This document shows, one piece after another, positions 51,918 to 61,124 of a stretch of 64,000 nucleotides of DNA. The DNA is from an uncultured Lachnospiraceae bacterium (GTDB taxonomy: Bacteria > Bacillota > Clostridia > Lachnospirales > Lachnospiraceae). Both the position numbers and the translations under genes were made by a program. The notes below the pieces were generated by a model. That model was not told where the DNA came from. It saw only the letters and a program-made list of their open reading frames with translations, and did no database searches. Location of the stretch: assembly GCA_910579865.1 (NCBI GenBank), contig CAJTXA010000002.1, forward strand, positions 62,001 to 126,000. Direction: 5' to 3'. Each line of letters opens with the position of its first letter. Positions within the stretch are counted from its first letter, which is position 1.

Positions 51918-51985
51918 AGGTTGGTAAAATAGAAAGTTTTTGTATAGAAAAAATGGCGTATTAGGATAAGAAAAGGGGAAGAGAG

Positions 51986-52414
51986 ATGTACGATAAAGTT
52001 TATAGATTAAGTTTTTCTATCGTTTGGAAGTTTTTATTTATCCTAATAGGAATTGTTATTTTTTTAGGTATGTTAGGACAAAGTGTATTAGCAGAGCAAG
52101 GAAATATAGTAAATGAAGAAGAAATCAAATCATATGAAGTGGAGTTTGTAATTGATGTTAGTGGGTCTATGTTACAGAGTGAAGCAGGTGTTACTGCGTT
52201 AGAGTTATTGACTGAAACAATAGAGTTATTAGAAGATACAAATACAAAAGTTGGAATTGTTGGTTATAATCATACGATTGCATATCGATATTCTTTGACT
52301 TCTCTTATAAAAAAGAAGAGAAGTGAATCTGATTCATTATATAAATTCTATAAAATTTCAAGAAGATACAGACATAGGTTTCGGGTTAGAATCAGCAGTA
52401 AAGGAATTTCCTGA
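51986..52414 (+). pseudogene. secreted vWA-domain N-terminus of the RHS toxin, first fragment (frameshifted)
   Basis: The start of a much larger gene. A signal peptide or anchor occupies residues 10-36 (FLFILIGIVIFLGMLG, site near VLAEQ). The vWA domain opens with YEVEFVIDVSGSM, whose DVSGS (Asp57) is the MIDAS metal site, and continues through TNTKVGIVGYNHTIAYRYS. In the A6 run at 52309-52314 one extra base shifts the frame. The remaining 34 residues (SDSLYKFYKISRRYRHRF type) are out-of-frame junk. GGGGAAGAGAG box before ATG 51986. The correct reading continues in the fragment at 52323. Confidence 0.75.
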
Positions 52415-52697
52415 TAGAAAAGGGAAAACGGAAAAAATATTAATTTTATTGTCAGATGAAGAAATAGATCTTTCTTTTCATGCGGATCCTTTACTTTATG
52501 TAGCAAGATGTACAGTAAATTCAGAAACAGGAGAGATGTATCCAATTGAAGATCATATTTTGGCATTGGAAGCGATCAGCCAGATTTTTGCAGGAAGCGG
52601 AATTCGTCATACTACTACAGGAACACCAAAAGCCCCTTCTGCTTCCTATGATGATTCTGTGTTGGTAGCACAGGAAAAAGCAGAAGCAGAAAATTGA
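52323..52697 (+). pseudogene. vWA domain, second fragment (frameshifted)
   Basis: This frame carries the rest of the vWA domain: INSIKFQEDTDIGFGLESAV (with the conserved T/D-G loop), KTEKILILLSDEEIDL and ILALEAISQIFAGSG. It has no start signal of its own and begins where the first fragment loses frame. It ends at TGA 52695-52697 right after GAAAAT (A4 at 52690-52693). One missing base there throws it out of frame with the long RHS reading frame that follows. Removing one A at the first site and adding one at the second restores a single gene of about 2152 residues. Confidence 0.72.
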
Positions 52698-55600
52698 TTC
52701 CAGAACCTGCTTATACTTTATTGGAAAATGTATTTTGTATTGCTGGAAGTTGTGAAAGTTACTGGTCAAAAGTGAAGAGTGACTTAATTCAGCAGACCAC
52801 TTCTTCCATTATTGGAGGAATTGGGAATGGACAGCTTACCATCGAAGGCTTAGTAGAGGATTTTGTAACTCAAGTGATTAGTGCGCCGATTTCCAACCTG
52901 ACCGAACATAAGGTCTGGTCAGCGATTATTGATACTGGACTCGACAGCACAATTGATCTGGGCTCTCAGGTGTATCACAATGGATGGGATAAAGTAGATT
53001 GGAAACAGGTGTTACAGACAGGTGTCAATACATTAGTAACAAAATTGATTTATAGCTGTGATCCAGTTTGTGTTTCGAAAGGATTTCTTTTCCAATATAT
53101 GGAAGATCTTTGGTTTGAAGATTTATATGGAAAATTTATCATGGCAAGGCGTTATCAATCTACGTTTGCCTATGATGGTGCATTTGGGAAAGGATGGTAT
53201 CATGCCTATGAGAGCTTTTTAATTGGAGAAAAGGGAACCCTTACTGCAATGCTGCAGGATGGACATTTAGAATCCTTTGTCTATCAGAAGGATCACTGGG
53301 AAAATACAAGAAAAGGGGATCGAAAGTATGTTCTTATAGAGGATCGAGAAAAGAAAGAATTTTGTCTGATTGCGCAAGAGGCAGGAAACTATTATGAAAA
53401 TACCTATAATGAATCTGGGCAGTTGATTCGGGTAAAAGAACAAAGAGGAGCAATTCGAAGTACCATACTTACCTATCAAAAACAGGAAACTTGTTCAAAG
53501 ATTACAAGTGATGCAGAAAATCGCCGCCTGTATTCGGAACTGGATACCATTACCACACCAGGAGGAAGAGTGCTGCACTTTGCTTATCAAAATGGAAGAT
53601 TAGTTCGATTATGGGATGATTTTGGACGAGAAGTGTGTTATGAGTATCAGGAGAATCGGTTATCTCATGTAAGTTATCCAGATGGTGGGATGCAGACGTA
53701 TTCCTATGATGAGAATGGGTATCTGATTGCGATGGATGGGGAGAATGGCGTGCCTTATATTGAAAATAAATATGATATCAAAGGAAGAGTGGTTTGTCAA
53801 ACGTATCCAGATGGAATGAAGTCTTATCTTCAATATGATCTGGAACAGCGAAAAACGACGATTGTATTTGATACAGAAAGAACGGAAGTATATCAATATG
53901 ATACAAAAGATTTTGTAGTACAGGCAAATTTTGGAGAAGAGCGAGAGGAATCTTATACTTATGATAAATGGGGGAATTTAGTCGAAAAAACGGATCGAAA
54001 TGGACATAAAAAAAGGTGGAAGTATGATGCCTATGGTTGTATACTAGAGGAAGAAAGTCCTGGAGGATTGCGAACATGTTATACTTATAATGAAGCACAT
54101 CTTTTGATTCAAAGGGAAGATAACTGTAGAGGAAAAGAAGAATATGAATATGATGCACAAGGAAATTTGATTCGGGAAAGAGAACAATTAGAAGAAGGAG
54201 AGTGGAAAGAAACCAGTTATACTTATGATTCTTATAAAAGAGTGTTGACAAAAACGGATGCAAGAGGAAATCGTTCTTGTTATGAATATCAAGGAATCGG
54301 TCATGCAGGTCCAGTGGTTTGGCGAACAGAGGAAGAAGAAGTTTTTTCTTATACTTATGATGAAATTGGAAGGATAACTTCGATCACCTCAGCGTATGGA
54401 ACGGTTCGATTTGATTATACACCAACCGGTTATGTGAATCGCATTACCGATGCATTGGGAAATGTAACAAGAAAAATTGTAGATACTCGGGGAAATCTCT
54501 TAAAGTTAGTGTTACCGAATCAGTATCAAGAAGAACTAGATAATGGAGAAGGGTATTGTTATCGGTATGACTATATGGATCGAAGAATTCAGATAACCAA
54601 TGCTTATGGAGCGATTTTGCGCCAAAAATGGGATATGGATGGAAATCTGATTCAAGTGATTCATCCTAATGCTTATGATAGAGAAACTGATGATGGAGCA
54701 GGAATTCAGTATGTGTATGATGAAAGTCAATATCGAATCAAAGAAATTCATCCAGATGGAGGAGTTCGGCGTTTTTTTTATGATCCAGCTGGAAATTTAA
54801 TAAAAGTCATTGAACCAGAAGAATATGAAAAAGAAGGGGAAGCTGGAAAAGGAATCTCTTATTCTTATGATGAAGAAAATCGTGTAAAAGAAGTAAGAGA
54901 TGGAGAAGGAAATGTTCAGATTCGTTTGGTATATGATAAAAAAGGACGAGTCATTAAGGAAATCGATGGAGAAGGATTTTTATCTGCGAAAGCTGATGAG
55001 AAAAGATATGGCACCTTATATTGCTATAATGATATCGGATGGTTAATTGAAAAGAGAGAGCCCATAAAGAAGGAAAAGGGAGAAAAGATTCTGTATGCTT
55101 TGACTCGTTATGGTTATGATAAAGAAGGGAATCAAACAGAAGAATGTCGTTATCAAGAGTATGTAACCGAACAACAAGAACCAAAAGAACAACCATTGAA
55201 GATTTTTTTTCTTTATGATAAAAGAAGTCGATTGATTCAAGTGAAGGATAATTTGGGTGCAGTGATTACCTATGATTATAATTGTTTGAATCAGTGTATT
55301 TTGGAACGAACGAAAACAGATGAATTTCTAAGTCGAACCATTCAGTATACTTATGATGCTGTGGGACAATTGATAGAAACAGAAGAATATGAAGAACAAT
55401 ATGATTCGATTTTATCCGATTGGAAAAGGGATAAGAAAAAATTAAAAGCCGTGACGACCTATCAATATGATAAAAATGGAAATTTAAGTACGATTCTTTT
55501 TCCAGAGGGTGGAAGAGAAATCCGAGAATATGATACGATTGATCAGTTATGGAAGATACGGTTAGAAGATCCCCGCTCAGGAATTCAAAAGGAAACGGTT

Positions 55601-58444
55601 TTTACTTATGATAAGGTGGGAAATTGTTTAACGGAACGTGATAGAAAAGGAATTCTTTCTTATGAATATGATTTGTTTAATCAGATGATTCGGAAAGAAG
55701 ATCGAGAAGGGGGAGTGCAACGCTTTTTTTATGATCGAAAAGGAAATTTGATTCGCTGGATTGATGCAGATGGATATGAACAGGAAGGAGAACAAGCAAC
55801 TGGTGTTCGTTTTGTCTATGATGATCAAGGGCGTTTCACAAAAAGGTATGATCCTTCTGGTTATCTTCAAGAATGGAATCAATATGGAAGAAATGGAGAA
55901 TTGCTTCGGCAAGAAAATGGAGAAGGATTTCTGGCGGAGTATCAGTATGATATTGGGGGCAGAGTAACAGCTATCACAACAGCAAAAGCAAAGAAAGCAG
56001 GAAGAGTCAGTCAACGTTATACCTATCATGCACAAGGAGCGATTCGTAGTGTGCAAGATGGAGAAGGAGCGATCACACAATATCAGTTGGATCCATGGGG
56101 AAGAATCACCACCGTTCAAAATCCAGATGGAAGTCAGGAACAGTATACCTATAACGATACCGGGATGATTACTACCACAACGGATGGAAAAGGTGGAACC
56201 ATCACGTATCACTATGATAGTCAGAATCAATGGTCTTGTGTCAGCGATCAAATAGGAGAAACCGAGTATTATACCTACGATCGAGAGGGAAGAATCGCAT
56301 CCTATCAGGATCGAAATGGGAATCAGATTTTCTATCGTTGGGGAATGTTAGGAAATCTTTTAGAAAAGAAAGCAACCAAACCGAATGGAAAAACAAAAGA
56401 AGAGGAACGTTATCTTTATCGTTATAATCAAGAGGGAGAGTTGATCAAAGCGATGGGAGGAGGAGTGACCTATTGTTATTCTTACACTCCAAATGGCTGG
56501 TTAAAAGAGAAATGGGTGAATGGAAAACGTGCCCTTTGTTATACTTATACAAAAGGGGGACAAATAAAGACCCAGACCGATTTAAGTGGAGTGATAACCG
56601 AATATGAATATGATAAGAATCAACGTCTAATTGGTATCAAAGAGAGAGGACAGCAGATTGTAACATATCAGTATGATTTGGCTGGCTTTTTAAAAGAAAT
56701 TTGTTTTGCAAATGGGGTACAGTTGATTTATCAGTATGATGAAGAAAAGCAGTTGACTCAGTTGCAAATGAGAGGAAAAGAGGGAGAAGTATTTTTTTCT
56801 TATCTTTATGCGTATGACTGGAATGGAAACCAAATCTTAAAACAAGGAAAAGAAGGAAGTCTTTCATCAGGGAAAACGGAATATACCTATGATGCGATGC
56901 AGCGTTTGAAACAAGTGTGCTATCCTGATGGAACAGAAGAAGTATTTGGTTATGATTTGGCGGGAAATCGAATTTATAAAAGAGAAGGAAATCAAGAAGA
57001 ACAGTATACTTATGATAAGCGGAATCGATTAGAACAGTATCTGAAAATCGATCGAAAGAATCCGAATACTCCAAAGCAAAAGACGACGTATACTTATGAT
57101 GCACAAGGAAATACATTAACGGAATTTGTAACACGAAATAGAGGAAAAGAAGAGGAGGTATGGGAAGACTTTCAAAGAAAACGATATGATTATACCTTAT
57201 TTCAAATGACCAAGTGTGTGGAACAGGAAAACTTTAAAACACAGACTAAAGAAGTACAAAGAAATCAATACGATGCAGAAAACTTTCGTTATGGAGTAGA
57301 AGAAAATGGAGAACAGACCTATTTTATTACGGATGGATGGAATGTTTTCGCAGAAACGGATGCGGATTGGAACTGGAAGAAGCGTTTGATTCGAGGATAT
57401 GGAATCACGGCATCCGAGGAGAGAAGGGAGAAAAATACTTATCATTATTATCATACAAATAAGCATGAAGATATTGAGATACTAACAAATAAGAAGGGAG
57501 AAATTTGTAATCAATATCAATATGATGCATTTGGAGGAAGAAGAAAAGCAGAGGAAAAGATACCGAATCGATATACTTATAGTGGGGAACTATATGATAA
57601 TTTGACAGGAGAATATTATTTAAGAGCAAGAAATTATAATCCAAAGATCGCCCGATTTACACAAGAGGATCGTTATCGAGGAGATGGATTAAATTTGTAT
57701 GTATATTGCAAAAATAATGCTGTTATGTATTTCGATCCAAGTGGGTATAATGAAAAATCACCAAAGCCTCCTAGAGCAGTATATGCAGTAGATGATACAG
57801 AAGAGGCAATAAAAGATGCTTTAGAAAAAGCGAAAAGAAAGATGTATGTAGCAAATGCTAATGATGGATTTGCCATGTTAGTAGGAGATGAAAATAAGGA
57901 TGTAAGGTCACTTTTAGAGAAACATGGTTTGAAAGGGATATGGTATAAAAATAAGAGACCAGATTTTACGCCAGTTGTACTTTTTAATGTAAAAATTGAT
58001 AATATGACAAATAGTAGAAAAGGAGATGGAGGAACTTATGCTCAAACAAAAGAGAAGATAGCAGAACAGTTGATAAAAGCAAATGGGGATTTTGATCGTT
58101 TAATGAAAGAGAATGTTATTAAAAAAGAAGCAACATTAGAAACACAAAGGATCTTGAAAGAATTTTTAAAAGAAAAGATTAAACCTATTTTAGATTCTAA
58201 TTCAAAAGAGAATACTAAAATAAGAAAAATAAGAGGAGCGATTAGAAAATTACAAACTGGTAAAAAATACACAATACATGAAGTAGATGCAAAAAGTTCT
58301 ATTTGTCAGTTAGTACCAACAGAAATCAATAAAAGGTTCGATCACGCAGGAGGAGTATCCGATAGTGGAGGAACAAGGAGAGAAACAGAGAAAGAGGAAA
58401 ATAATAAAAAAGAAGAAAAGGGTAAAAATTGTTCGGTTACTTAA
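52694..58444 (+). CDS. RHS-repeat polymorphic toxin with putative C-terminal nuclease
   Basis: About 1916 codons. Residues 120-190 are a DUF6531-type pre-RHS domain (DPVCVSKGFLF...RRYQSTFAYDG, GWYHAYE). From about 250 to 1620 there are dozens of YxYDxxG-type RHS repeats that form a shell. The RHS core (YTYSGELYDNLTGEYYLRAR, then YVYCKNNAVMYFDPSGY, about residue 1680) marks the cleavage site. The last 230 residues are a different domain, ending with CQLVPTEINKRFDHAGG, which resembles the C-terminal half of HNH/Endo VII 'LVP...H.GG' toxin nucleases. It has no start signal of its own, so it is probably the body of the secreted gene that starts at 51986. An immunity candidate follows 38 bp later. 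Confidence 0.85.
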   Translation: MIPEPAYTLLENVFCIAGSCESYWSKVKSDLIQQTTSSIIGGIGNGQLTIEGLVEDFVTQVISAPISNLTEHKVWSAIIDTGLDSTIDLGSQVYHNGWDKVDWKQVLQTGVNTLVTKLIYSCDPVCVSKGFLFQYMEDLWFEDLYGKFIMARRYQSTFAYDGAFGKGWYHAYESFLIGEKGTLTAMLQDGHLESFVYQKDHWENTRKGDRKYVLIEDREKKEFCLIAQEAGNYYENTYNESGQLIRVKEQRGAIRSTILTYQKQETCSKITSDAENRRLYSELDTITTPGGRVLHFAYQNGRLVRLWDDFGREVCYEYQENRLSHVSYPDGGMQTYSYDENGYLIAMDGENGVPYIENKYDIKGRVVCQTYPDGMKSYLQYDLEQRKTTIVFDTERTEVYQYDTKDFVVQANFGEEREESYTYDKWGNLVEKTDRNGHKKRWKYDAYGCILEEESPGGLRTCYTYNEAHLLIQREDNCRGKEEYEYDAQGNLIREREQLEEGEWKETSYTYDSYKRVLTKTDARGNRSCYEYQGIGHAGPVVWRTEEEEVFSYTYDEIGRITSITSAYGTVRFDYTPTGYVNRITDALGNVTRKIVDTRGNLLKLVLPNQYQEELDNGEGYCYRYDYMDRRIQITNAYGAILRQKWDMDGNLIQVIHPNAYDRETDDGAGIQYVYDESQYRIKEIHPDGGVRRFFYDPAGNLIKVIEPEEYEKEGEAGKGISYSYDEENRVKEVRDGEGNVQIRLVYDKKGRVIKEIDGEGFLSAKADEKRYGTLYCYNDIGWLIEKREPIKKEKGEKILYALTRYGYDKEGNQTEECRYQEYVTEQQEPKEQPLKIFFLYDKRSRLIQVKDNLGAVITYDYNCLNQCILERTKTDEFLSRTIQYTYDAVGQLIETEEYEEQYDSILSDWKRDKKKLKAVTTYQYDKNGNLSTILFPEGGREIREYDTIDQLWKIRLEDPRSGIQKETVFTYDKVGNCLTERDRKGILSYEYDLFNQMIRKEDREGGVQRFFYDRKGNLIRWIDADGYEQEGEQATGVRFVYDDQGRFTKRYDPSGYLQEWNQYGRNGELLRQENGEGFLAEYQYDIGGRVTAITTAKAKKAGRVSQRYTYHAQGAIRSVQDGEGAITQYQLDPWGRITTVQNPDGSQEQYTYNDTGMITTTTDGKGGTITYHYDSQNQWSCVSDQIGETEYYTYDREGRIASYQDRNGNQIFYRWGMLGNLLEKKATKPNGKTKEEERYLYRYNQEGELIKAMGGGVTYCYSYTPNGWLKEKWVNGKRALCYTYTKGGQIKTQTDLSGVITEYEYDKNQRLIGIKERGQQIVTYQYDLAGFLKEICFANGVQLIYQYDEEKQLTQLQMRGKEGEVFFSYLYAYDWNGNQILKQGKEGSLSSGKTEYTYDAMQRLKQVCYPDGTEEVFGYDLAGNRIYKREGNQEEQYTYDKRNRLEQYLKIDRKNPNTPKQKTTYTYDAQGNTLTEFVTRNRGKEEEVWEDFQRKRYDYTLFQMTKCVEQENFKTQTKEVQRNQYDAENFRYGVEENGEQTYFITDGWNVFAETDADWNWKKRLIRGYGITASEERREKNTYHYYHTNKHEDIEILTNKKGEICNQYQYDAFGGRRKAEEKIPNRYTYSGELYDNLTGEYYLRARNYNPKIARFTQEDRYRGDGLNLYVYCKNNAVMYFDPSGYNEKSPKPPRAVYAVDDTEEAIKDALEKAKRKMYVANANDGFAMLVGDENKDVRSLLEKHGLKGIWYKNKRPDFTPVVLFNVKIDNMTNSRKGDGGTYAQTKEKIAEQLIKANGDFDRLMKENVIKKEATLETQRILKEFLKEKIKPILDSNSKENTKIRKIRGAIRKLQTGKKYTIHEVDAKSSICQLVPTEINKRFDHAGGVSDSGGTRRETEKEENNKKEEKGKNCSVT

Positions 58445-58481
58445 AAATTGTTTGATGGATAAGGAGGAAATAAGAAGAAAG

Positions 58482-59555
58482 ATGAAAATAATAAAAAAAG
58501 AAAAGGATTCCATTTTAGGAGAACTGGTATCTTTTACAGAAGAAGGATGGAAGCAAAATGGTTGGGGAAAATACATAACTGATACGATATGGAATCGAAA
58601 AGAGAAGATATTAATTCTCTTTGATTTATATGGGTATCCGATCGAACTTTTACAACAAATGGATGAAAAAACAGAAAATCGAAAAAAAGAATTAGCGAAG
58701 GTCTATCAAGAATTTTTAAAAGAGGGAAGGAAAATAGAGGAAGTATTGTTTGAAGAATTAATGGAAGGAAGCTTTTTGGAAGAGTTAATCGAACATGAAA
58801 CATTAGAAACTTATCGAAAACGATATGCTACAAGAGAAAGTTTTTTTCAAGAAACAAAGATTGTGGAAGTCAGAATTCATCAAAGTGGCTATAGTGTAAT
58901 CGTTTTATTGCCATGGGAAAAGAATGAAATAGCGATTGTAAATTGGGAGATTTTTGATGGAAAAGAAAGAAATTGTTTTTTCATTTGGAAAGAACCAAGA
59001 TGGTTAAATGAAGTGGAAGATGAAATGTTTGGAAAGTTAATTTGTTTTGCAGATGAATGTATCATGCCAGAGTATTGGGGAACTTATTTGAATTATGAAT
59101 TATTTGGAAGAGAAGAAGTAATTCCCATTAGTTTTAATCTAGGCTTTTATAATATGAATTTGGTTTCTTATTTAGATGAAGAGGAAACAAGAGAAGAAAA
59201 ACAAGAATTGTGGAATGTTTATCAAGAATTTAAAAAAAGTGCAGAACTAATAGAAAATACATTATTTAAAGAATTATTTGAGGGAAATTATTTAGTAGAA
59301 TTAGAATTGGAAGAGGAAGAGTTAGAAGATTATAGAAAAAAATATCAGAAAAAAGAAGATTTGTTTTCGGATATTGTAATTGTAGAGGTTCGAATCCATG
59401 CCTATGATTGTGAGGTTATTATTTCTGCACCATGGGAAGAAGGAGATGTAGCAATTGTAATTGCTGAGATTTGTGATAAAGAAAAGAGAAGTGGAGTACT
59501 TATTGCAGAAATAGAAGCAGAACCAGTTGAAATGGAGTATGAATTTGAATTATAG
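58482..59555 (+). CDS. probable immunity protein with internally duplicated domain
   Basis: A 357-residue acidic cytoplasmic protein made of two related halves: residues about 9-165 (LGELVSFTEEGW to AIVNWEIFD) and about 180-350 (FGKLICFADECIMPEYWGTY to AIVIAEICD). Each half has the order W/Y-containing start, FDLYG or FNLG strand, a YQEF helix, an ETYRKRYA or EDYRKKYQ helix, then IVEVRIH and LPWE/APWE strands. This resembles DUF6985/DUF2004-type immunity proteins, though the family is not certain. It follows the toxin directly, the classical place for immunity. The start at 58482 is chosen for length and similarity to the second copy; AAGGAGG lies 15 bases upstream. Confidence 0.62.
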   Translation: MKIIKKEKDSILGELVSFTEEGWKQNGWGKYITDTIWNRKEKILILFDLYGYPIELLQQMDEKTENRKKELAKVYQEFLKEGRKIEEVLFEELMEGSFLEELIEHETLETYRKRYATRESFFQETKIVEVRIHQSGYSVIVLLPWEKNEIAIVNWEIFDGKERNCFFIWKEPRWLNEVEDEMFGKLICFADECIMPEYWGTYLNYELFGREEVIPISFNLGFYNMNLVSYLDEEETREEKQELWNVYQEFKKSAELIENTLFKELFEGNYLVELELEEEELEDYRKKYQKKEDLFSDIVIVEVRIHAYDCEVIISAPWEEGDVAIVIAEICDKEKRSGVLIAEIEAEPVEMEYEFEL

Positions 59556-59616
59556 AAAATGCAATGGATTTCAATAGTTGGGTATAAAGGATATAAGATG
59601 TAAAAAGCTATGGTTC

Positions 59617-59836
59617 GGTTGATACAGATAAAGAACGTTATGGAATTTGTTATGCTTATAATAAGATAGGGTTAGTTACTGGAAAAGAGAGAATCCGTTT
59701 TTCAAGTAGAAACCGGAGAAGTTTTTTATTGTTTCACAAGTTATATGTATGATCCGATGGGAAATTGCATCGAAGAACATCGGTATTCGAACTATTTTAC
59801 AAAGGAACAACCATCAGAGGGAACACTACTTACATA
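59617..59836 (+). pseudogene. decayed RHS-repeat tip
   Basis: In two frames the DNA reads GSVDTDKERYGICYAYNKIG and then, after a one-base shift, LLEKRESVFQVETGEVFYCF, followed by SYMYDPMGNCIEEHRYSNYF and a stop. This matches the ERYG..Y.YN.IGWLIEKRE...YDKEGN..EE.RY segment of the intact toxin (about residues 770-820). It is an orphan toxin-tip remnant of the kind found downstream of RHS genes. Confidence 0.65.
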
Positions 59837-59903
59837 GAGAAACGGGAGAAGTGAAAGAATTTCGAATCCTTTATCAGAAAGAATTTTCCGAATAATAAGA
59901 AAG

Positions 59904-60572
59904 ATGAAAGCGATAAAAAAAGAAAACGATTCTACTTTAGGATAATTGGTATCTCTTACAGAAGAAGGATGGGAACAAAATGGTTGGGGGAAATATATAA
60001 CCGATACAATATGGAATCGAAAAGAGAAGATATTAATTTTCTTTGATTTGTATGGATATCCGATCGAACTTTTACAACAAATGGATGAAAAAACAAAAAA
60101 TCGAAAAAAAGAATTAGCGAAGGTTTATCAAGAATTTTTAAAAGAGGGAAGGAATATAGAAGAGGTATTGTTTGAAGAATTAGCGAAAGGATGTTTTTTG
60201 GAAGAGTTCATAGAACGTGAAACATTAGAAACTTATCGAAAACGATATGCTACAAAAGAAAGTTTATTTCAAGAAACAAAGATTGTGGAAGTCAGAGTTC
60301 ATCAAAGTGGTTATAGTGTAATCGTTTTGCTCCCTTGGGAAAACAATGAAATTGCCATTGTAAGTTGGAATATGTTTGATCGAAAGAAAAGAGATTATTT
60401 TTTAGTTTGGAAAGAAGCAAGATGATTAAATGAAGTGGAAGATGAAATGTTTGGAAAGTTAATTTGTTTTGCAGAGGAATGTATCATACCATGGTATTGG
60501 GAAACTTATTTAGATTATTCTTTGTTTGGTCAAAGAAGAGTGATCCCAATTCAATTTAATTTATATTTTTAC
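59904..60572 (+). pseudogene. second copy of the immunity gene, broken by two stops and an IS element
   Basis: From the ATG at 59904 (KAIKKENDSTLG) the frame meets TAA at 59943-59945, where the intact copy has GAA. It then continues LVSLTEEGWEQNGWGKYITD with roughly 85-90 percent similarity to the first copy by eye. It hits TGA at 60423-60425 in place of the Trp codon in KE.RWLNEVED, and continues FGKLICFAEECI...RRVIPIQFNLYFY. Similarity ends at TTAC 60569-60572, where the IS200/IS605 element begins. All parts are in one frame, so only point mutations and the insertion inactivate it. Confidence 0.75.
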
Positions 60573-60686
60573 AAGAAATTGTGCGAAAAGCCCACTCCTT
60601 TCGGTGTGGGATGGATAGCACAAAAAATATGAAATAGTGTATATGTATATATTGAAAATATACACAAATTATGATATAGTATATGT

Positions 60687-61088
60687 ATGGAAAATAAATA
60701 TAGACATACAAATACAACCGTATCTTTGATAAACTATCATTTCGTATTTTGTCCAAGATACAGACGTAAAATTTTTCTGATACCAAATGTAGAGGAACGA
60801 TTTAAAGAACTGGTCAAAATTAAATGTAAGGAGTTAGAAATTGAAATTATTGCAATTGAATGTGACAAAAACCACTCTCATATGTTCTTAAATTGTCTAC
60901 CTATATTAAGTCCATCAGATATTATGCAACAAATAAAAAGATATACAAGTAAAATTCTTAGAGAAGAATTTTACGAATTATCAAAAATGCCTAGCTTATG
61001 GACAAGAAGTTATTTTGTTTCAACAGCAGAAAATGTATGTAGCGAAACAATCAAAAAGTATGTAGAAAATCAAAAGAAAAGATATTAA
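60687..61088 (+). CDS. tnpA: IS200/IS605 transposase TnpA (HUH Y1)
   Basis: A 133-residue single-strand transposase. The HUH metal motif is DKNHSHMFLN (H.H), the catalytic tyrosine is in ETIKKYVENQ, and the start NTTVSLINYHFVFCPRYRRK is typical. Length and motifs are complete, so it is probably active. It cuts and joins ssDNA at the hairpin-marked ends. It lies directly inside the left end and 36 bases before tnpB. Confidence 0.92.
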   Translation: MENKYRHTNTTVSLINYHFVFCPRYRRKIFLIPNVEERFKELVKIKCKELEIEIIAIECDKNHSHMFLNCLPILSPSDIMQQIKRYTSKILREEFYELSKMPSLWTRSYFVSTAENVCSETIKKYVENQKKRY

Positions 61089-61124
61089 AAAGAGAATATT
61101 ATATTAGAAAGTGAGGTGAATATT

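Noticed and set aside
52694..58444. Treating the YxYDxxG periodicity of the RHS gene as a DNA repeat array or CRISPR
   Set aside because: The repeat exists at protein level only; DNA units differ in sequence and length and there are no spacers.
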